From: Rhizoclosmatium globosum
Lineage: Eukaryota > Chytridiomycota > Chytridiomycetes > Chytridiales > Chytriomycetaceae
NCBI GenBank assembly: GCA_002104985.1
Contig: MCGO01000014.1
Span: 578,501 to 642,500, forward strand
Direction of reading: 5' to 3'
Length of the DNA: 64,000 bases
The translations under genes and the position numbers were made by a program. Positions 11,815-21,553 of this stretch are shown here, in pieces. Numbering within the stretch: the first letter of the stretch is position 1; every line of letters begins with the position of its first letter. The notes under the pieces are model-generated. The model saw only the letters and a program-made list of their open reading frames with translations, was not told the origin of the DNA and did not search any database.

Positions 11815-11977
11815 CAGCGACACCAGTTCCCGGGTCTGGTGCGCGCACACAGGTTCCACGGGAGAAATTCAAAAATATTTGTGATAATAGGAATACGTGC
11901 GGCGCACGCAGATTTAGTTATCACACTAAATAGAACAGATACTACACTTGATCTTAGCCAGGAAGGCTTGAGAGGAT
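11815..11977 (-). ncRNA. U2 spliceosomal snRNA
   Basis: Read on the reverse strand, the RNA starts ATCCTCTCAAGCC and contains GGCTAAGATCAAGTGTAGTA followed by TCTGTTC. This block is near-universal in U2 and includes the GTAGTA that pairs with the intron branch site. Stem-loop I (AGCC-TTCC-GGCT), stem IIa (ATTTAGT/ACTAAAT) and stem IIb (CGTGCG/CGCACG) all form. A Sm-type site (ATATTTTTGAA) follows. A 3' hairpin CACCAG/CTGGTG with a 9-base loop fits stem-loop IV. The 3' end is set just past that hairpin and is approximate. U2 recognises the branch point during splicing, consistent with the many introns here. Confidence 0.93.
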
Positions 11978-12415
11978 TGTGTTTGGAAATGAGGGAAAAG
12001 GAGAGTGGTTTTATACCCGTTTCGAGGATGCGCAGTCCGTAGTTTCATAGCAAAACGTGAACTGTGGTTGAGTCACGAAATCCATCAGAACAATTTTAGT
12101 GCTCTTCAATTATGGAAGATTGTATTTTCCAGATATTTCTGACAGTGTTTGGCTAATGGATTCTGGTCTGGATTCTGGTCTGAGACGGTGTGGCGGGTCA
12201 ATTATTAATCAAATGTTTCTGGTTGTTTTTACTCCTTCGATTAGCATTATTTGGAAGAAAGAACGAACCCACTTTTAATAAAAGATTCAGCAAGACAGAA
12301 CTTTTCATTTTTGGTGTAACATTGACTGAACACCTCCACAGTTGTGTTTCTTGATCCGGTCCCACCTCATTTGTCCATCAAATCATGATGAACCATCTGA
12401 AACAAACTGATCCTC
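11978..12415. other. Intergenic stretch upstream of the U2 gene
   Basis: No gene is recognised. It should hold the U2 promoter, which reads leftward. A short tandem repeat, GGATTCTGGTCT twice, lies near 12160-12180. Confidence 0.4.
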
Positions 12416-12990
12416 ATGTGTGTCCAATGTAGTATTCACACCTCTGCTAAGGCAGTATTCGTTGCTAAACTTGCTCTTAGTCTCGAGACAACAGCAATCA
12501 ATCTCATACTGACTTCCCAATGGTATACAGCACAAACATTTCCACACTCGATCTTGGCTTCATTCATTCAGCAGCTGCTCTTAGCTGGGGTGGACCATTT
12601 CTACATACAGTCCTGAAACGAGTCTCCATCGTCTCATATCTCTTTACCGGCTGGATAAATCCATTCAAATTCTTTGCATTCGCACTCTCGCAATACTTCT
12701 TTCTCGTGTCGGCGATGAAATATTCTGTTTTACAATGGCTTGGTGACAACGTTTCTGTCGTCATTCGAATTATCGTATCAATATCGAGCTTTGCTTTAAA
12801 GACTGCGGGATTTTGCTATTACTTTTATTACACTGGTGTTGGGATCTTGGCCACATGTATCGTACTTATGCTTGTCTTGGAAACTGTAGTGACAGATTTG
12901 CGAACATGGATGGACACTCGTTTAGGTATAATGGAAACATGGGAGATTGAAGAATATAATGGCGAAGCTGTTTTGGAAGTTGAGGAATAG
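12416..12990 (+). CDS. Small polytopic membrane protein, function unknown
   Basis: Exon 12416-12522 (MCVQCSIHTSAKAVFVAK...) joins exon 12585-12990 across a 62-bp GT-AG intron in frame, which removes a frame conflict between the two. The product has three to four hydrophobic segments, for example FFAFALSQYFFLVSAM, VSVVIRIIVSISSFAL and GVGILATCIVLMLVLE. It ends in an acidic tail (EEYNGEAVLEVEE). A further 5' exon cannot be excluded because no clean start context is seen. No family is recognised. The gene converges on the next one. Confidence 0.5.
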
Positions 12991-13028
12991 AAGTATCTAT
13001 TGAAATCTGGAGGAACTGAAACCAAGCA

Positions 13029-13531
13029 TTAAACATATCCAGTCTTTTTGCTCGAAGGTTCTCCGTATGCCCAAATCCAATAAATAAATGGCATTGACAT
13101 CAAAATGGATCCTGCTGCGATCAGGCCATATCCACTTTGAACATTTGACGAGAGGCCGGAAACCTTGCTGTACTGTACTCCAGTGTCGCAGAAGCCAACG
13201 ATCCAAGAGAATCCAACAGCAGAAAGACCCACGATCTAATGTACGTAAGTCATAAGCTGAAATTTTGAAAGACAGTTAAACTACTCACACCAATTCGGTT
13301 CATCTTCACATACCCAACTTCAGCAGCAATAATGTAGGCAATAAGCACTGCAAAGTAAGCCAGGTAAAATCCAGTCACGTTCTGAACTCCACCAACTAGA
13401 ACAATTCCAATAACCAAAAGAATCCAACCGATCTAGAAAGAAAGCCATTGAGTCAGCAGCACTGAATATAAGCGATATGTACATATGAGTGCGATTATAG
13501 CCGAGACAAGTGTTAGTTGAGGGAGCTTCAT
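13029..13531 (-). CDS. Small tetraspan-like membrane protein, function unknown
   Basis: Three exons on the reverse strand: ATG at 13531 (MKLPQLTLVSAIIALI), 13432-13289 and 13235-13029. The 53-bp second intron is clean and in phase. The first exon's donor is unclear: the GTACAT near 13482 is off by one base from phase 0, so the exon 1 boundary is provisional. Exons 2 and 3 encode GWILLVIGIVLVGGV, YLAYFAVLIAYIIAAEVGY, GLSAVGFSWIVGFCDTG and GLIAAGSILMSMPFIYWIW, giving four membrane segments in about 130 residues and a short tail ending KKTGYV. This resembles small fungal tetraspan membrane proteins, but no family is assigned. Confidence 0.6.
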
Positions 13532-13752
13532 GATTGCTTGGTTCGTTGCGACGTTTCTGACAATTTTATGCAATTTTTTTCGTTACTGTTGTCTTTCTTT
13601 CCTTTCTACCTATTTCATTTTTAAAAAGTGTGGCTCCATTCACGTGCAAGCTTTCCTGCAAGCTTTCCCCGTAAAATTATCAGACACGAGTTTTGAAGCT
13701 ATAAATTTTGACGCGTTTTTTGTGTTTGATAGTTTTTTACCAGCAACTAGCC

Positions 13753-15518
13753 ATGAAATTCTTCGCATTGATTGCTACTCTTACTGTTCCTGCACTTGCA
13801 TTCCAGTGTACACAAGAGTTGTCAAGGCTGGTGACACATGCGCCAAGATCGCTGCTCGTGTTGGGGCTGGTGAGTAGGGCCTTACCCGGTTCGGTTCGGT
13901 TCGGTTTCGGTTTGAACCGCTAACCAAATCTAAACCACGGTTTGGAACCGCTAACTGATCTCAAACCGCGGTTCAAGCCGCGGTTTGATAACGGTTTTGT
14001 TGTTTATTTGTAATCAAAATAAAATCATTGATTTTCAGTGTCAAGCAAGTACATAATGACCGTATCAGTCTCTGCCACATCATCATCATCTTGATTAATA
14101 ATAGTAGAGCAAACATTGCTGGGAGCAACAGGAAAAACAACAGACGGCAAAGTGAAAGAACTCCAAGATGCCACTCATGTTGTCAGGAACCTCAGTGTTG
14201 AAAGCGAAGGCCAGTAGCTCAAGTACAAAGGGTTCATGGTGGTCTGAAAAGTTGGCTGCATCATGCACACAGGTGTACTTTTGGAAGACATCTCATTTTT
14301 GGATGATTTCTCCAGTGATTTTTCATTCTCTTTTTATATGGTCCACTGAAAAAAACAAAAAACACAGCTCTCTATCGGGTCATTCTTGTACTTCGGGTCT
14401 TTTCACGGAACCGTGAAGGGAAACCGGTTTGAACGGTTTGGTTCGGTTTGGTTCACGGTTCAAACCGCTTGCCAAAGCTAAACCACGGTTCATTAAGTAC
14501 ACAAAACGGTTCGGTTTCAAACCGCGGTTCAAACCGAACTGGGGAAGGTCCTACTGGTGAGTTCCAGATCGTTACATGGAACAAGGGAATTCAGTGCCCA
14601 AACCCGCTTGTTGGCTCCGAAGTCTGTGATGTAGCCATTGACGACGATCTTCCTGCCCCTGGAATCGGTGGTCCCCGACCAGTTCGCCAGCGTGGTCCAC
14701 CTATTGCTGGAAATTCGTATTCATACTGTGACAAGGACTGGCAAGCTGCATTGACCTTCGACGATGGTCCAGGAAAGTGGACTGGAGAATTGTTGGACTA
14801 CCTGGCAGAGCAAGGGATTAAGGTGAGTTGAATTGAGTGTAAATTAGATCTAGACACTTATGAGCCTCCCCTTAACGTTATCTCATAATAGGCCACGTTC
14901 TTTGTGAACGGCAAGAACTGGAACTGCATCTACAATCCAATCTATACAGACTTCCTCATCCGCGCTTACAATGAAGGCCACCAAATCGGACACCATACGT
15001 GGTCCCACAAGGCGCTTACTGAAATCTCTGATGATCAAGTCCACCAAGAAATGCAACTTCTTGATGACGCCTTTTACAGAATCCTCGGCTTTGTACCAAG
15101 ATACATGCGTCCACCATACGGCGCAGGAGTCCGCGATCCTCGTATCGAAGCAATCATGAAACAAAGAGGGTACGTGATTGTTGGTTGGAGCGTGTACAGC
15201 TACGACGCCGATATGGATGATGGACGTCCAGCTGGGAAACATCTTGTTTCTGACGAAACCTACATCAACGTCACACATTCGCGATTGGAACACCAGACTT
15301 CTGAGGAATATAACCCAGGCGGTGGGTACATTACGTTGAACCATGACGTTTATGAGCGCACGGTCAAGAACACTACGGTATTTGAGGTTGAGTTGTTGCG
15401 GTCTCTTGGATACAATCCAGTTCCTGCCTCGATTTGTCTTGGGGATCCCAACCCACAGAACTGGTACCGTAATTACACTACTCCAGAAGCTAGGAACAAT
15501 GCTACCTGGGTGTGCTGA
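13753..15518 (+). pseudogene. LysM + polysaccharide deacetylase gene, split by a MITE and frameshifted (copy A)
   Basis: The signal peptide (MKFFALIATLTVPALA) leads into a LysM-like segment (VVKAGDTCAKIAARVGAG, EFQIVTWNKGIQCP). A NodB deacetylase domain follows with TFDDGP, HHTWSHKA, RYMRPPYGAG and LNHDVYERT, ending TTPEARNNATWVC. Two lesions are visible. The reading frame shifts by one base between the signal peptide (FQCT) and VVKAGDTC, near 13808. A 679-bp element interrupts the LysM codons at 13875-14553. A normal intron lies at 14823-14891. The family removes acetyl groups from chitin oligomers or chitin at the cell surface. The deacetylase half is still well preserved, so decay looks recent, or the lesions may be assembly errors. 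Confidence 0.8.
13875..14553. mobile_element. hAT-like MITE with 8-bp target duplication
   Basis: The element is flanked by CTGGTGAG at 13867-13874 and again at 14554-14561. Removing the element and one copy restores the uninterrupted LysM codons found in the copy at 18488. The ends form imperfect inverted repeats: TAGGGCCTTACCCGGTTCGG on the left, and TAGGACCTTCCCCAGTTCGG reading inward from the right. Many subterminal GGTTCGGTTT/AAACCG motifs lie near both ends. An 8-bp target duplication with TAGGG-type tips is typical of hAT transposons. No transposase ORF is present in 679 bp, so it is non-autonomous. Confidence 0.85.
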
Positions 15519-15605
15519 AAGATAGGCGGCGTTCCGAATTCTTAGACACAAAATAAAAGTACTCACTTTCCTTACATATTGTCGTATTTCTACTAATTTT
15601 CAGCT

Positions 15606-15679
15606 GCCTTCTTAGCTCAGTTGGTTAGATCGCCTGCCTAGTAAGCAGGAGGCCACCAGTTCAAATCTGGTAGAAGGCA
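15606..15679 (+). tRNA. tRNA-Thr (AGT)
   Basis: A full cloverleaf can be drawn. The acceptor is GCCTTCT/AGAAGGC with discriminator A. The D-arm is GCTCAGTTGGTTAGATC with one mismatch. The anticodon arm is CCTGC-CTAGTAA-GCAGG, giving anticodon AGT. The T-arm is ACCAG-TTCAAAT-CTGGT. No intron. Confidence 0.94.
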
Positions 15680-15865
15680 CGTTTTGCTCCGCGTTGCTAT
15701 GAATTTTGACTTTGGTTTTCATTGGTTTGCAGTGAACCAAGGCACGGTAAAATATTTGCATTAAAGAAATATTGTTGAGTCTGACGCTGAGGAGTTGATT
15801 TCCATCACCACAACCCAACACCCACCATAACAACCTACTCTTCTAAAATATCAAAACGTTGTAGC

Positions 15866-15937
15866 GGGCCTCACGGGGAATTGAACCCCGGACCTCTCGC
15901 ACCCAAAGCGAGAATCATACTACTAGACCATAAGGCC
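15866..15937 (-). tRNA. tRNA-Pro (TGG)
   Basis: On the reverse strand the acceptor is GGCCTTA/TGAGGCC with one G-U pair and discriminator C. The anticodon arm is CTCGC-TTTGGGT-GCGAG, anticodon TGG. The T-arm is CGGGG-TTCAATT-CCCCG. No intron. It faces the tRNA-Thr gene across about 190 bp. Confidence 0.94.
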
Positions 15938-16025
15938 GCTGGTAGTGTTGAAAAGCTATATGGGTTATATAATAAATTATATTCAAAAAAACTTTTCATT
16001 CAGAGGCATGACCATCGTGTATTAT

Positions 16026-16371
16026 TTATCTTTGTTTATGTACAATGAACAAATGTTTGGATGCAATCGGCTTGCACTGCCATTCCCATGGTTGACAATC
16101 CCCACGTTGTTCTTTGCACACCCAGGTTTCTGGATTCCTTTCCTCAGGAGTTGTATAATGGCTGTACCATCGTCGAGTGCACCAATACAGACAGTTGATC
16201 CGATGACTGGATCGGACCAACATTCCAAGAAACAAACTGGAACTGGGCGGCTCCAACAGAGAAAGCAAGTGATGCACAAGTGTCTCCAGCTTTAACGATG
16301 TCCGTAAGTAGGCACTGGAAGGCCAGTGTGTTCGTGGCAGAGAGAAGTGCAACTACAATCAGTAGTATCAT
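16026..16371 (-). pseudogene. Collapsed LysM/deacetylase remnant (copy C)
   Basis: Starts like its neighbours with a signal peptide (MILLIVVALLSATNTLAFQC) and a LysM segment (IVKAGDTCASLAFSVGA, FQFVSWN). The rest of the LysM repeat (SDPVIGSTVCIGALDDG) is in another frame, one base off. Then, in the third frame, comes the tail of the deacetylase (WYSHYTTPEERNPETWVC). The whole NodB domain is missing. The piece looks like an internal deletion of a LysM-deacetylase gene plus two frame changes. The last frame runs on to 16026 (QPWEWQCKP). A short secreted LysM protein is possible only if the frame changes are sequencing errors. Confidence 0.7.
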
Positions 16372-16439
16372 TTCTTTTCTACTTTCTTCTTTTCTTCTTT
16401 TCTTTTTCTCTTTTCTTATTATTTCGTTTTAATTCTCTC

Positions 16440-17276
16440 ATGTCCATTATTTCTCCAAAACCAATAATGAGCAACCCAGAACCAACAGCAGAACCAGAAC
16501 CAACTGAGGAAGAGCAGCGCAACCAGCACCTTCTCGCACCAATTTCGCTGTCTCTGAATCCAAAAGGAACAATCTTTCTTGGCTACGAAACTCCAAATGG
16601 CTCAATGTACCTTGCCCTTTCAACGGGAACCTTTGAGAAACCTGAAACACTCCCCGTCCCAACTTCGGTTCTCTCGTCACTTGTCGTCCTTCATCCTGAT
16701 CAATCTCTGCATCCAAAACAAGAAATCTCAGCAGAGTCAATGTCAATCCCACTCACAGAACAAGAATGGCTCTTTGCCCGCGAATTGGTCAACAAATCTG
16801 TGCCTGGAACCTTCCCTGAATTCCTTTCCTACCCTGACTTTCTCAGAAATACTCTAAAAGTATATCTCGACAACTTTGATGAATACGAAGCCCTCTCTTT
16901 CCCAATGGCTTTCAGAAAGTCGTTCAAATCGTTTGCCGATCAACCAAAGGCCGAGAGAGGCGAATTCGGGGCATATGTCAGTAGGAAGTTTAGAGAAAGT
17001 AGTCAGAATCCTATGGTGCTTGATTGGGTTGCTTGGGCTGGAACGATCTTGCATGCGTTGAAGGTGTTGGAGGATTTGGATCCACGCGCAAAAGAGTTTG
17101 GATTGTATGTAGAACGGAAGGAAGACACTGTGCAAGACTCTAAAAAACAGAGTGGTGTAGCGGGAAAGCTCAAGGCAAAGAAGGGCGTGTTTTTCATCCC
17201 TGTTGATATCGTTCTCATGATTTCTGTTATGGTGTTTCTTGTTGCATGGTTCATGGGATGGATTCGGTACAACTGA
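16440..17276 (+). CDS. Tail-anchored membrane protein, function unknown
   Basis: The frame is open from 16326 but the likely start is the ATG at 16440 (MSIISPKPIMSNPEPT) or the one 27 bases further on. The upstream open part is a T-rich leader. About 278 residues without introns. An acidic Pro/Glu-rich start is followed by a soluble, possibly helical region (EWLFARELVNKSVPG, YPDFLRNTLKVYLDNFDEY, LDWVAWAGTILHALKVLEDL). One C-terminal membrane helix (VDIVLMISVMVFLVAWFMGW) leaves only IRYN after it. This is a tail-anchor design, facing the cytosol from ER, mitochondria or peroxisomes. No family is recognised. Confidence 0.7.
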   Translation: MSIISPKPIMSNPEPTAEPEPTEEEQRNQHLLAPISLSLNPKGTIFLGYETPNGSMYLALSTGTFEKPETLPVPTSVLSSLVVLHPDQSLHPKQEISAESMSIPLTEQEWLFARELVNKSVPGTFPEFLSYPDFLRNTLKVYLDNFDEYEALSFPMAFRKSFKSFADQPKAERGEFGAYVSRKFRESSQNPMVLDWVAWAGTILHALKVLEDLDPRAKEFGLYVERKEDTVQDSKKQSGVAGKLKAKKGVFFIPVDIVLMISVMVFLVAWFMGWIRYN

Positions 17277-17417
17277 ATCATATTTATTAGAATAAACTAA
17301 GGTGATTTTTCAGATGATAATGACCAAAAAAGGCGTTGTATGGTAAATGTATTTGCTTACTTCAAAAATCATCAACTATCATATAAAACGGAAAATATAG
17401 AAATTAGCTTCAGATTT

Positions 17418-18488
17418 TTAACAGACCCAAGTTGCATTGTTTCTTTTTTCAGGAGCTTTGTAGTTTCTGTACCAGTTCTTTGGGTTTGGATCACCAAGAC
17501 AAACGGACGCAGGAACAAGGTTGTATCCACTGGTACGCAACAACTCAACCTCAAATGGCGTAGAAATTTTTACAGTACGCTCGTAAACGTCGTGGTTCAG
17601 AGTGATATAAGCACCGCCAGGATTATACTTGTCTGAGATTTGATTAACCATACGTGTCTGAGTAACGTTCTTGTACATCAACAAGATGCTCTCCCGCTGG
17701 ATTAGCATCATCAAAGTCTGCATCATAGTCAAACATACTCCATCCTACAATGACGTATCCTCTCTGCTTCATGAGAGCCTCAACACGAGCGTCGTGAACG
17801 CCAGCTCCATAAGGTGGGCGCATGTATCGTGGAACAAATCCAAAGATTCTTTGGAACGCATCTTCAAGACGCTGCATTTCTTGGTGCACTTCAGCATCTG
17901 AAATTTCTGTCAGGGCCTTGTGGGACCATGTATGGTGTCCAATTTGATGACCTTCCTTGTGAGCCCGAATGATAAAATCAGTGTATGGCTTGTCGTAGAT
18001 ACAGCTCCAGTTGTTTCCATTGACAAAGAAAGTCGCCTGTGAAAGATAACGAAAGGTTAGCCACAAGTGCAATTGAGAGTTACCAAATTAACCAACTTCA
18101 CCTTAATTCCTTGCTCCATCAGGTAATCCAACAACTCTCCCGTCCAGTCTCCAGGCCCATCATCAAACGTAAGCGCAACTTGCCATGCCTTATCGCAATA
18201 GGTGTACGACTTTCCAGCAACAGGTGGACCTCGTTGCTTAACTGGACGAATTCCTCCAAACCCAGGTGCAGGCAATTCATCTGGAATAGCTGTGTCGCAA
18301 ACGAAAGACCCAACGCGTGGAGTAGGGCATTCAATGCCCTTGTTCCATTCCACGATTTGGAACTCTCCAGCACCAACGTTTGCTGCAATGGAGGCGCAAG
18401 TATCGCCGGCTTTGACTGTGATGGAGTGGAGGCATTGGATCGCGAGAGCTGGAGCCGCAAGTGTGGCTAGTACGAAATTGAGTCTCAT
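17418..18488 (-). pseudogene. LysM + polysaccharide deacetylase gene with an 8-bp frameshifting gap (copy B)
   Basis: The best preserved of the three copies. The signal peptide is MRLNFVLATLAAPALA and the LysM segment VKAGDTCASIAANVGAGEF then WNKGIECPTP. The NodB domain has VALTFDDGP, HHTWSHKA, RYMRPPYGAG and LNHDVYERT. Exons are 18488-18102 and 18036 down; the intron is 65 bp, at the same place as in copy A. After GEHLV (near 17690) the sequence is 8 bases shorter than copy A. Translation therefore stops after a short alternative tail, while the true C-terminus (YNPGGAYITLNHD...NNATWVC) continues in another frame to 17418. If the gap is real, the last metal/active-site motif is lost. If it is an assembly error, this is a working secreted chitin deacetylase. 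Confidence 0.78.
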
Positions 18489-18524
18489 CTTTTTTTTTTG
18501 TTGAGGACAAGAAATTGAATGAAG

Positions 18525-19953
18525 GAGTGAGTCGGCGATTCGAGCCCAAAGTCGGCAATCCCGGCCCACTCCAAAACTGATAAAACAATAAATAACTCCA
18601 TTTTCGTTTTATTTCGTATCACGAAACTATGTGAATATTAAAGATAATATAAAATACTATGAAATGGCAGAAGAATGTGCGGTTTGGAAAGAATGGTGAG
18701 GAGCAGTGCCAGGTTTATGTTGAATGCAACATCTTGGCTTATAGCTCCTCTCACAGCTATCATAACCACCTAAAAACGCAGGAAGTAAAAGAAAATAAAT
18801 AGTTTATGCTTTTAAAATATATAAGAGGGAGCTCAGAGCCTTCCTCCTTCTTTGCCGCTCTCTTGAAAATGATACAAAAAATTTAAACAAGTCCAGTTCA
18901 TCTGGCGTATCTCTTACTGTCCAATAAATTATATAAATTGTATTCAAATATAAACATACTGCTCTCCTCAGAAGTATAGGACGTTTGAACGTAAGGAGAG
19001 TGCGTATTGTTACGGGATAGAATTGTAAAAATCAACCATTATTTGCGCTAGAAGCTTTGATTGCAGAAACTTCAAACTTTCGCTAAGTATTATTTTTTGT
19101 TTATACTATATTCACGCACACTCTCAGCAGAACTGCATAAACCTTGAGGCAGCTAGGATTTGTGGTTACCACCCTTCCAAGAGCCACTCCTTGAAACAAA
19201 TTGTGCAGGCTTACAGTTGAACATTTGTGAATTTTAATTGTATAAATATTACTATTATAAGTTTATTGCTCGTAATTACCGCTGATTCAACGGCTGGTGC
19301 ATGAAAGAAGATCACCTTGAAATATGCAATTTTCCAGAAGGTCCCCAGAACAAGATAACATCCTCAGCTTCCACAGATTTATTAATTAGTACTTGTTTAT
19401 ATCATTCACAGCATGGGACGCTCTCAAATAAAAAGGCTCAGAAGTAAAGCCGAATAGAATGTAACAATGTCATAACCCAAATAATTACAGTTCCCAGATA
19501 GTTTAAAGCCTAAAACTCTCGACTAATCAAATAAAATAGTTAATATAACAACGAGCATAGATAATAACTTATCAGAAGAGGCGCCAATTCCAAAATAGTT
19601 GGTGGTAGTTTCAAACAACAGTCTATTATTCGAAGGAGACAATGATAATTGCATTAAATACAATAAAATCCAATAAATAAATGGTTTATATCTGATGTGC
19701 GTGAATGAGATGAGTGGAGAAAGCTGCCTCAGTGCGTTGTTGAAGATGAAGTGTTGAGTTAGAAATCTGGACCTAACTAATTAAAACGAACAGACTGGCC
19801 TAAGCCTTCTTAATTATAATATCATTGCGTAATTTACAATGTTTGTACTTTATTTGAGGAATTAATCTCAACGGGTTCTGCGGTAAATGCAGCTGGAAGT
19901 TTTTTGGGGTGGGCCGGGATTGCCGACTTTGGGCTCGAATCGCCGACTCACTC
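18525..19953. mobile_element. Non-coding element with ~53-bp terminal inverted repeats
   Basis: GAGTGAGTCGGCGATTCGAG and the following bases through CCCGGCCCAC at 18525-18577 reappear in reverse complement at about 19900-19953, nearly perfect over some 50 bp. The trinucleotide AAG flanks both ends (18522-18524 and 19954-19956) and may be a 3-bp target duplication. The 1.3-kb interior is AT-rich, has stops in all frames and shows no gene. A non-autonomous DNA transposon is the simplest reading; the superfamily is not clear. It lies just upstream of copy B's start and probably carries or replaces part of that promoter. Confidence 0.68.
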
Positions 19954-20304
19954 AAGGGAGTTTTCACAAGCCTGACACAACACACGCGTGAAGCGGAGGT
20001 GTCCGTTTTCGAATTTTCTCAAATAAGGTATATATATTTGTTATTTATAGGCAAAGGGGCTTTATTGTGGCTTACTTCTCAGGGATCATATTCCAACTGT
20101 TTCTATTGGAGGATTACACACGAAAACAAATCGTGACTGGCGGAGCAAATAATTGAGGCCGAGCCCTTTTGTTAGTTGCGGTCTGTCGAGGACAGAAACC
20201 ATGACTATGCTCTTCCCGAATGAGAAGCAATTCTACCTGGGTTTACTGATTTATGAACCCAATCCTCTGAGACTTTGTTTTCTCTCTCTCTTTCTTCACT
20301 ATAT
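19954..20304. other. Intergenic stretch without recognised gene
   Basis: Follows the inverted-repeat element and ends at the 3' end of the GNAT gene. Frames are short and no RNA gene or repeat was recognised. Confidence 0.4.
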
Positions 20305-20895
20305 TTATTTGGATATTATGTCTTTCATTGACTTCCATCCCAACGCTACAGCTTGCCTGCTCTGTCCGCCATACTCACTGGTTTCAAAGTCCCACAGCCA
20401 TTCTGCCCCCACTTTCTTGTAGAATGAAATAGCACGTTGGTTCTGTTGGAAAGCTTTGACAACAACACCCCCAGTCATGTCCGAAAGGGAAAGCATTAGC
20501 CGTACTGCTTCGACAATGAGTGACTTTGATATTCCACATCCTTGATACTTTTTGGCAACGTGAATAGTTTCGAGGGATATCGGGTACTGTGTTTCAGAAG
20601 GCTCTGGGTTTGGTCCAAGTTCACAGTATCCTACGACTTGGTTTTCTGATGTGACTGCCACTACGTATATCGATGGTATCGTATGTTTTGAGTCGTGAGT
20701 CTGAGACCACTGTTGGAGGAGAGACTCTCGACGGGATTGGTTGACATTCGTGACAAACTCTAAAGGCATGATTTCTGTTGAAACATAGGTCTCAATCCAG
20801 CTTTGGTTTATCATTTCCGCTGCAGCTAGAGCATCGGATGGAAGTACTCGCCGAATTGATATGGAGGGTGATGGGTTGATGGGACGTTGTGACAT
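20305..20895 (-). CDS. GNAT-family N-acetyltransferase
   Basis: Intronless, about 196 residues, starting at the ATG at 20895 (MSQRPINPSPSISIRRV). The fold order fits GNAT: RRVLPSDALAAAEMINQSW at the N-terminus, a beta strand with VVAVTSENQVVGYCELG, then LETIHVAKKYQGCGISKSLI. The QGCGIS stretch matches the Q/RxxGxG/A acetyl-CoA loop. The C-terminal strand-helix (VKAFQQNQRAISFYKKVGAEWL) matches the usual 'N..A..FY...GF' box. The enzyme should move acetyl from acetyl-CoA to an amine; the substrate cannot be told. Cytosolic, no targeting signal seen. Confidence 0.85.
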   Translation of the reverse strand: MSQRPINPSPSISIRRVLPSDALAAAEMINQSWIETYVSTEIMPLEFVTNVNQSRRESLLQQWSQTHDSKHTIPSIYVVAVTSENQVVGYCELGPNPEPSETQYPISLETIHVAKKYQGCGISKSLIVEAVRLMLSLSDMTGGVVVKAFQQNQRAISFYKKVGAEWLWDFETSEYGGQSRQAVALGWKSMKDIISK

Positions 20896-21096
20896 CGGCA
20901 ATAGGGTTCTTATCGTTAATTAAAATATGAAAGAGACACAGTTCAAAAGAAAAAAAAAGAGAATATTGTTTATTTTATTTGAAATTGGAGAAATAGAATG
21001 AATAAATATACGTTGTACTTGAACTCTGTGATCCAAAAGTGGAGATTCACAAGAAAAAGCCCTCTGTGCCCTCTGTCGCCATCAAACTTCACCTCG

Positions 21097-21498
21097 ATGA
21101 CCTTAACCACCGCATTCGTTTACCTGTTCCTCGCTTTAGCCATCACATCATCAGCAAGCCCGATTCAAAGGAATGCATGTACAGCTTCAGTATCCGACCT
21201 TACAGCACATACGATGGCATGTAGGGGTTATTCTTGTTATGGATACGAGGCTTTATGTCAGATTCCAGCGGATTGCTGTCGAGGGGTGAGGGTTACGTTG
21301 AAGAAACTCGGAATTGCTAACAGAAATCCAAGGTGATCCCAAGGCTATTGGACCAAGTCAAGCGCACATGCCATCCTTCAGTTACACAATTACAGGTGGA
21401 TGAGATTGTGGTTCTTTGCAGGTTTGAATTTCATATGTCCTGTTTCGTTATTCTAAACACTTATTTACAGTCAAGTTGGGGTGTTCATTGAGGAATAA
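21097..21498 (+). CDS. Small secreted protein with eight cysteines
   Basis: The ATG at 21097 begins a clear signal peptide (MTLTTAFVYLFLALAITSSA). Three exons fit: 21097-21285, 21333-21421 and 21471-21498. The introns are 47 and 49 bp, GT-AG, and keep the frame. The mature part of about 63 residues holds eight Cys, with stretches CRGYSCYGYEALC and ADCCRG, then RTCHPS and VVLCSQVGVFIEE. Even Cys number, small size and secretion suggest a disulfide-stabilised extracellular protein, such as a host- or substrate-interaction factor. No known Cys family is recognised. Confidence 0.62.
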
Positions 21499-21553
21499 AC
21501 GTTCCTTTTATGTATTTATTGAAGAAATAAACAAGCTACATTCGTTTACATTG

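Noticed and set aside
11839..12042. 67-codon forward frame
   Set aside because: It overlaps the U2 snRNA gene on the other strand and contains the reverse complement of the U2 core.
13869..14561. A normal intron between GTGAGTAG and CTACTG in LysM-deacetylase copy A
   Set aside because: The 3' end is not AG in phase, both sides carry CTGGTGAG, and copy B is uninterrupted here; a transposon insertion explains it better.
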